From: Isoetes taiwanensis
Lineage: Eukaryota; Streptophyta; Lycopodiopsida; Isoetales; Isoetaceae
DNA: 64,000 nucleotides
Direction: 5' to 3'
Assembly: GCA_021234155.1 (NCBI GenBank)
Contig: JAJEKV010000851.1
Span: 1-64,000 of the forward strand
Position numbers and translations under genes: made by a program. Below are positions 58,190 through 64,000 of this stretch, piece by piece. Every line of letters starts with the position of its first letter. Position 1 is the stretch's first letter. Under the pieces are notes generated by a model. The model did no database searches. It was not told where the DNA came from and saw nothing but the letters and a program-made list of their open reading frames with translations.

Positions 58190-59420
58190 GGAAGCAAAAA
58201 TTTAAAGGCAAGAGCTTGTGGCACAAAGGGTTTACACGAAAAAAAAATTGATTATGATGAGACATATTCTCCCATTGTTAAACACTAGTTTAGGGACTAT
58301 TGATCAGTCTTGCAAATGCATTAAATTTGGAACTACATCACATGGATGTAAAAGCGGCTTTTTGAATGCCAAATTAGAAGAACATTTTCATGAGGCAGGC
58401 TCGGGATTTGAAGTTGGAAATGATAAAGGTCACGGGGGTGAATAGCTGGCGGTTTATGGACTTAAGCGATTAAGCCAAAGGGAATGGTACCTATATTGAC
58501 CATTATCTCGGGGAGGCGGGGCGAAAAAAATTCAAAAATGATGATATATGTACAATATCCGGCATGGTAATGAGTATTGCATAATGGCATTATATGTGGA
58601 TGACTATATCATGGCGGCCGATGAGTGTGGAATACTTAAATTTTTTGCAAGACCTTATTGAAAACGGATATCAAATGTTCAGTTGGGAGAGCTCAAACAA
58701 TTCTTAGGTATTGAGGTGAAAGGATGAACAAAAGAAGATACTAAAATTTTAAAACAAAGTAGGCATATAGACAATATGCTCAAAAGGTTCAAATTGCATG
58801 AAACAGCAAAAGCCCTGTTGTGCCAGTCTGTGACAATGACTTTGTTTGAACATGAAAATGAAAAATGGAAAAAAGTACCGTCAGATCTCTAGTAGGGTGT
58901 CTGCTGTATCTTACCAAACAATACCGGACAGATATTGCCTATATTGTAAACATACTAAGTAGGAGGAATAATCCAAGTCAAAGCCCATTGGTGGCCGACT
59001 AAAGAATCTTGAGGAGGTATCTAAAATTTTCTAAAAACATCATGGAATTATATTCAACTCAGAAGATCTTGTTCTACATGCTATAAGTGATACAGGCGGG
59101 AGGTGATCTCGGTGCAAAAAGATCCACTTAAGTTATGTGATTTACTTAGGAGGAGGATTTGTCCATTTTGGAAATGTAAAAAACAAAATCATTAACCATG
59201 TCTGTCTGCGGAAGTGAATATGCTGCGACATCCTTGGTTGTAAAAAGTAATTTGGCTTAGAAAATTGCTTGAGGAAATGAAGTGCATTAGGGAGAAACCA
59301 ATGACTATTTTGACGGATAGTCAAGTTGCATTGCCATGTTAAAAATCCACGTAGAACATGAGCGAACTAAGCACATTGAGTTGAATATGCATTTTATCAG
59401 AATCTAGCTGCTAAAATTAT
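58190..59420 (+). pseudogene. Copia reverse transcriptase and RNase H remnant
   Basis: RT motifs: IDYDETYSPIV (58248-58280), MDVKSGFLNAKLEEHFHE, the catalytic LYVDDYIMA (about 58590-58615) and QLGELKQFLGIEVKG (58680-58725). RNase H motifs: SEYAATSLVVKSNLA (about 59214-59260) and ERTKHIELNMHFIR (59362-59403). Many stops and frameshifts. Confidence 0.82.
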
Positions 59421-59544
59421 ATTCAAATGAAGTACACCAAAGCACTCATGATCGGTTGGAATGTTTCACAAAATCTAGTTGAGAGAAAGTTCACTTACTT
59501 GAGGAATTGTTTAAATATGCAGAATATATATGATGAAGGAGGAA

Positions 59545-60185
59545 TGTTAAAATTGTTGATCATCACATATTCACGGGGGTTCATATAATAAGTGAGAAGT
59601 TGATCTTGCATGGATTCCACAGATTATCACGAAACATCCAGTGATGCATAGTAGGGAAAGAAGATCAAATTAAGACCAAGTTGCTTTTAAGATTTGCAAA
59701 AAAAGACCAATATGGTTAGAAATGAAAAAGGGGTAAAAGGTTAATGGTTGGCGAAAAGTTTTATTAAGGCTTATTATTATTTCAAGGATATTAAAAGGAT
59801 AAATATGTCCCTCTGAGCTAGCAAAGAGGTGGCCAGAAAAAATGGAAGGAAAAGTTGTGAACTATAATTGAACGCCATTGCATGGTGCCCGGATCGACGT
59901 GAAAAATACGTAAATAAGATTGTAGATAATTGATGATGTAGGTGGTGCGGAGGGGTTGTGGCATGTAAAAACTACATTACCCGCAGGTTGATATTTTGAA
60001 AGACATAAGGCTCGAATTCTTGTTCATTTGGTCTAGTAGACTATTGCATTGATAATTCTAGAATTGATTAACCGAGGGAAAGGTGCAATAAGGTTATATG
60101 TTTTAAAGCAATGGTTTACTAAGTATTAATGGTGTAAATTTGAAGGGTCTATACTAAGCACATTGGGACTATAACAATTTTAACA
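59545..60185 (+). repeat. Copia right LTR
   Basis: Starts TGTTAAAATTGTTG right after the purine run GATGAAGGAGGAA (59532-59544), the polypurine tract. It ends ACAATTTTAACA. Confidence 0.9.
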
Positions 60186-61431
60186 ATTTTTCATTGACTA
60201 GCCGATTAAATCATATATCATCTCATTTTTCAAGTCTTTTTACTGCTTTTGCATGTCTAGAATTATTTTGTCGGTTATAGCTAATGTATGCCCAATGGAG
60301 GCACATCTGACTTATAAAAATGAAGTTTAGTCTTTTTAACCTCAAGGAATAGGTCTAGCTTAGAAAAATGAAGTTTCATCTTTTAATCTCAAGGAATAGG
60401 TCTTACGTGAGGTCATTATGTGTACGGGTGATGCAAGTATAGGAAAGCAATTTAGATATGGCCTATTAGGCCTAAATTTTGTTACACCAATTGTTATTTT
60501 AAAACTTACAATCACCATTGGCATATAGACATGCATTGGCTGGTGAAGGTCTTCCCTTAGGCCCACCTTATTATTTTACACTTTATCGGGTGTTTTTAGA
60601 TAAAAATAAAAGCCTACCTCCATCCGTGGGGCCAGGTTTGCCTAATTTATGCATGGTGCCACCCGCGTGGGAGGCCACCCTCGCTATCTGACAAGGTCAA
60701 ACCCAACCCCATGTGCAAAATGTAACCCTATATTAACCCTCACAGAAGGCAGTTAGGAGATTAGGGTGCAAAAATCGATGCACGGGTAGCGAGAAATCAC
60801 CCGTCGGCGCGCCGCTTACAAGTGCTTAAAATGCGTGTTTTAAAACACGGCGTCGCGTGGATTGATCAATTGACATGTGGTCTTGGCGCCCATCAATGAC
60901 AGAAAAATCATGAAATTGCCAGGCTTGTTTGGGTAGCCCGCCATATTCGTGGATGGCTGGGCTAATCTATCTTAATTCAAAAAGCAAAATGGAGGACTAA
61001 TTGTTTCAAGAATTGCCCGAACGAAATTAACATTTGCCTCACCAATTTTGCAGTCAATGAAAATCAGGGATATAGATGAAACCCCTCTCCCGTTCAATTT
61101 ACGAGCCATTGATGCTGTGAGGAAGAGATCCGGAAAGGTGGCCAGGCGCAACGAAGGTAGCAATGATGAAGAATTCCCTTCTAAAGATTCGCTTCAAAGA
61201 AGAATAAGAAATTGAGATCAGTGACCGTAGAATAAAAGAAATTTCGGGGAGAAATTTACAAAGTATTCAAACAAAATTAGTACAAATGTTTGATGACGAC
61301 AAAGGCCGTGATCCTTGTGATCTTCTTTGGAGGCAAGGTTTTTACCACTGTTTCTATAAAGAAATCTAAATGTGTTACTATGGTCAAAGAAATGGTGAAG
61401 AATTTGGCTGAAACAATGCAAGAACATAAGT
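60186..61431. other. Unassigned; may include the start of the next gene
   Basis: A repeated string AAAAATGAAGTTT(A/C)(G/A)TCTTTT...CTCAAGGAATAGGTCT lies near 60318-60400. GC-rich patches occur around 60640-60860. From about 61190 onward, charged codon-like sequence (KGRDPCDLLWRQGF) may be the 5' part of the transposase below. No terminal inverted repeat like GGGTGGATTCA was found here. Confidence 0.35.
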
Positions 61432-63257
61432 TTGAGGAATCATGACATGTTGCGTGCAAGGAAGTCCACCCCGATAATGGCAAACCGGTGTCAAGCCATT
61501 GAATCAGCAGTGGCAGTGCTTCCGGCATCCCCAGAAAAACAATTTCAAATGCTTTTCAAAGAAGGGTGCAAGCTAACAAAGGGGAAGGACTTTGGTCAAT
61601 GTTCGAGGAGGAAGCGGATGGATAGCATGTTAGATTACAATAGAAAAGCTGTTATCAAGTTCGACGTAAAATACAAGAGTTTCTCCATACAAAGCGTGAG
61701 GAGGTATGTATCGAGAGGCGAGGAATAAAGATGGAACATCAATTCACCTTCTTGAAGTCAGCCAAGTAGTATTCATTCTATATTGTAGGGTTCATTATAT
61801 GTAGCATTTATTTGGCATTCACTACGATTTCCCTAGGTTGCAATTCTATCTCGGGTTTTAGGAGAATCCCTCATATCAAAATTGCATTGCTAGACTTTTG
61901 AGAGGTTGAAACCGAGTTTTGTAGGGAGGATACGCGGAGAGGCATACATGCCGCTGCATCTACCACTTGAAATTTGAATACATCATGCAGGGATTGAACA
62001 GCCGAGAAAATCGGGTGGTCTTTATAACTGCAGCCCCTTTGGGAGATTTGTGGCTCTGGCCCGTAATGTGCGACCAGCGAGCATACAATCAAGTGCACCC
62101 GGTGATTTATGGAGACAAGTGGTCTCAAAGAAAGGTGATGATGAGAGGAGTTTTGATCATAACCGCTGATGTTGGCGTGTAAAAAATGTGGGTTGATAGG
62201 ATTAGAAAATGTCCCACGAAATGGATGGCACCTGCTACTAGTTACTGGAAGACATTTGAAAAGCAACATGTGGACCAGGGCCGAGAACCGGGGATCCGAA
62301 AGGCTTTGAGGTACAAACCGATGAGATTAGTACGTAAGGAGAAAGTCCCAAAGAGTTTCAAGAGGATGTGAAGAAGGTATGCTCAGTTTTGTTCCACAAC
62401 ATAGCACATTAAGCCCAATCAACTTTTTAAGCAGTGTGTCATCATTTCCAAGATACAATTGTATCATTTATTGACTTCTGCGAAAATTACAGCATCAAGA
62501 TCGAGAATGAGCCCGATCAACGCACCGCATCTGGACCAAGTTTCTTTATACTTGTTCACATAACATATAGACATGACAAAAGTGCCGATATTCTCGTTTC
62601 ACAATGTATTTAAGAAGACTGTCCCGTGAAGCAAAAAAGAACAAAAGATTGGCGGTATCGGGAATAGACTCAACAATGGTAGATCATAAAGGAGACTCAC
62701 TTTTACATTTTTGATGATAAAGTGCATGACTCATGTTGTGGAACGCCACAAAAGCATGTTGCATGGCTTAAGGAAGTGAATAGAGTATGAGAAGCATTGG
62801 GTTTATGATGGGCGCCCATCCGCCGATTCAAGTCGAGGAAAACCTTTTTTTTTTCTTAGGCCGGGTACTTCACAATGAATGACAAGGAAATAGTGTGGAA
62901 CTACTTTGCCTTTGCTCATGGTAAAGTGCGAACATGATGGTCGCAGTGTCGCTATCAAAAAGGCTAAGTAAGGAACAACTCAAACCCAATGGTGTGCAAC
63001 CGAGGACATGCTAAAGATATTGTAAAATTTCTCGATTAGACCAAACGGGCTTGCTCTTAGATGCCGGTCATGTTTTACTTGTTTTTGCATGGATCATTGG
63101 GACTCCATCAATCTACCGCAGATTTGGAAAGTGGGAGGTAACCCACTTAAAACCAGAGTTGAGAAGAAAAGGAGAGCTCTTGAACAAGCCAATAATGAAT
63201 GGATCAGTGATTTGGTAGAGGTAGGTGATGACAATTTTTTCAAAGGAATAAACAGGT
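61432..63257 (+). pseudogene. Second transposase-like gene of the same family
   Basis: Its pieces match the 36.5-39.7 kb gene in order. NTRVSP...IHLLEVSQ ends at a GT donor (61675-61765), the same intron position as LEQSQ there. FERLKPSFVGRI and HTCRCIYHLKFEYIMQGLN (61895-61995) match FQNLKPWFVVKL and NTCCCIHHVRLQMLLDGL. A CKKCG...IRKCP zinc region lies near 62185-62222. IDFCENYSIKIENEPDQR (62470-62520), FFILVHITYRHD, HFYIFDDKVHD and VWNYFAFAHGK then EHDG (62893-62942) align with the DFxENY, HITY, SDDRKHD and HGKGEHDG motifs. It is broken by many frameshifts. It has diverged clearly from the first copy, so the family is old. Confidence 0.72.
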
Positions 63258-64000
63258 AGACAATTGAGGGGGTGTGGACTTCTACATCCCTCAAGTTACC
63301 TGAACTAAATGCACACTTGAAGATTCATACAAAGATGGATGGGGGCAAAATTTGGAGTGAATGAGGTTATCTTAAGTGGATTGTATTATCAATTCTTGGG
63401 TAATTTCAAAGTATATGTTTGCTCACTAAACAACCCGAAGCTTTCCGTGCACAGCCATGTGGTAATATCCCCTAAAATTGATATGGATAAAATAGAGAGA
63501 GCACGCAGGACATGTACAAAATTTCAGGAGACCCATGAAAAATTATGGGCGGTCTCCCAATAATATTGTAATTCTTTTACACAACCAAATTGATGTCATT
63601 CTTGTCCAAGTGATTTGTTGTTCCAGCACCTAAGCACGTAAGCACACATTTGTATATATATTAATAATAGTGAGGATGCACAAGGGTGGTGTGTGCATGG
63701 ACACGTGCCAGAAATGAAGATTGAATTGTTGTTTAAGAATGTACATTTGTGACATGGAATAAGATTCAATTATTTATTTTTGATACCATCACTATCCCAA
63801 CATTCTTGGCAAAATTATATTGTCATGGCATTTCCTCGATGTGACATGTGTCAATTTGGTGGTCATCTGAAAATTTAAGAATACGTTCTTAATTAATTGT
63901 TACGGGCGTGTGAGGTTTTTTTACGTTAACACTAAGCAATGAGATTTAAGCACTAGGCGCTAAAGCGTAAAGCTCTTCTCCACGACTCCGCTCAGCCCAT
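63258..64000. other. Unassigned right edge
   Basis: A 74-residue open frame (63339-63563, with FGVNEVILSGLYYQFLGNFK) has no recognised family. A TTTGTATATATATTAATAAT stretch near 63650 could be a promoter or LTR-like sequence. Nothing else is supported. Confidence 0.3.

Larger units (their letters stand above)
54699..60185 (+). mobile_element. Ty1/copia retrotransposon, degenerate
   Basis: 5.49 kb with LTRs of 632 and 641 bp (54699-55330, 59545-60185). Order: gag, protease, integrase, RT, RNase H, as in copia elements. The right LTR ends are a perfect 13-base inverted pair (TGTTAAAATTGTT / AACAATTTTAACA). ATTTT follows the right LTR, and ATTTT overlapping the first T precedes the left one, so the target duplication is probably ATTTT. 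All genes are broken by many stops. Confidence 0.92.

Noticed and set aside
1-64000. tRNA, rRNA or other structured RNA genes
   Set aside because: I looked for tRNA-like arms and conserved rRNA strings and saw none beyond retrotransposon primer-binding sites, which are complements of tRNA ends only.

Overview
The window is nuclear DNA from a land plant. The evidence is an SKU5/SKS-type multicopper-oxidase-like gene with GT-AG introns, plant Ty3/gypsy and Ty1/copia retrotransposons, a non-LTR (LINE) fragment, a foldback MITE, and a CACGTG (G-box) cluster upstream of the intact gene. I cannot place it below that level. It is repeat-rich: one intact-looking host gene (23.7-26.2 kb) lies among transposons, and most transposon genes carry frameshifts.

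1-21.3 kb: a head-to-tail array of one Ty3/gypsy family. Three ~3 kb LTRs (357-3395, 9561-12578, 18339-21316) are shared by two internal regions plus the tail of a third. The primer site matches tRNA-Gln. Order is gag (two zinc knuckles), protease, an RNase H-like domain, RT, a degenerate RNase H, integrase. The first copy also carries a 496-bp inverted-repeat MITE. The array ends inside a minus-strand LINE (21317-22760).

22.8-28.8 kb: LINE 5' sequence, a large hairpin, the eight-exon SKS gene on the minus strand, its likely TATA element and a duplicated G-box cluster, then a minisatellite and nondescript DNA.

28.8-40.05 kb: an 11.2-kb element bounded by ~32-bp imperfect terminal inverted repeats and a candidate TAA target duplication. 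Its left half carries plus-strand pieces for a coiled coil, an FCP1/NIF-like phosphatase domain and a Ulp1-type cysteine protease. Its right half carries a minus-strand transposase-like gene with DFxENY, SDDxKHD, SDG and HGKGEHDG motifs. Short AAACCACAA-type motifs sit in opposite orientation in the two halves. This is the best candidate for a little-described system. A second, more broken transposase of the same family lies on the plus strand at 61.4-63.3 kb.

40-64 kb: a gypsy fragment with LTR, tRNA-iMet primer site and poly(A) (42.0-44.5 kb), a VID27/CYPRO4-like gene fragment (46.4-46.8 kb), a SWIM zinc-finger fragment (47.4-47.7 kb), an array of GC-rich palindromes (48.0-48.7 kb), unrecognised intron-containing coding pieces (49-52 kb) and a degenerate copia element with both LTRs (54.7-60.2 kb).

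A general caution: where the retrotransposon copies can be aligned, their differences cluster at CAG/CTG trinucleotides and include small indels. Some apparent frameshifts in repeats may therefore be sequence errors at CHG-methylated sites rather than real mutations.
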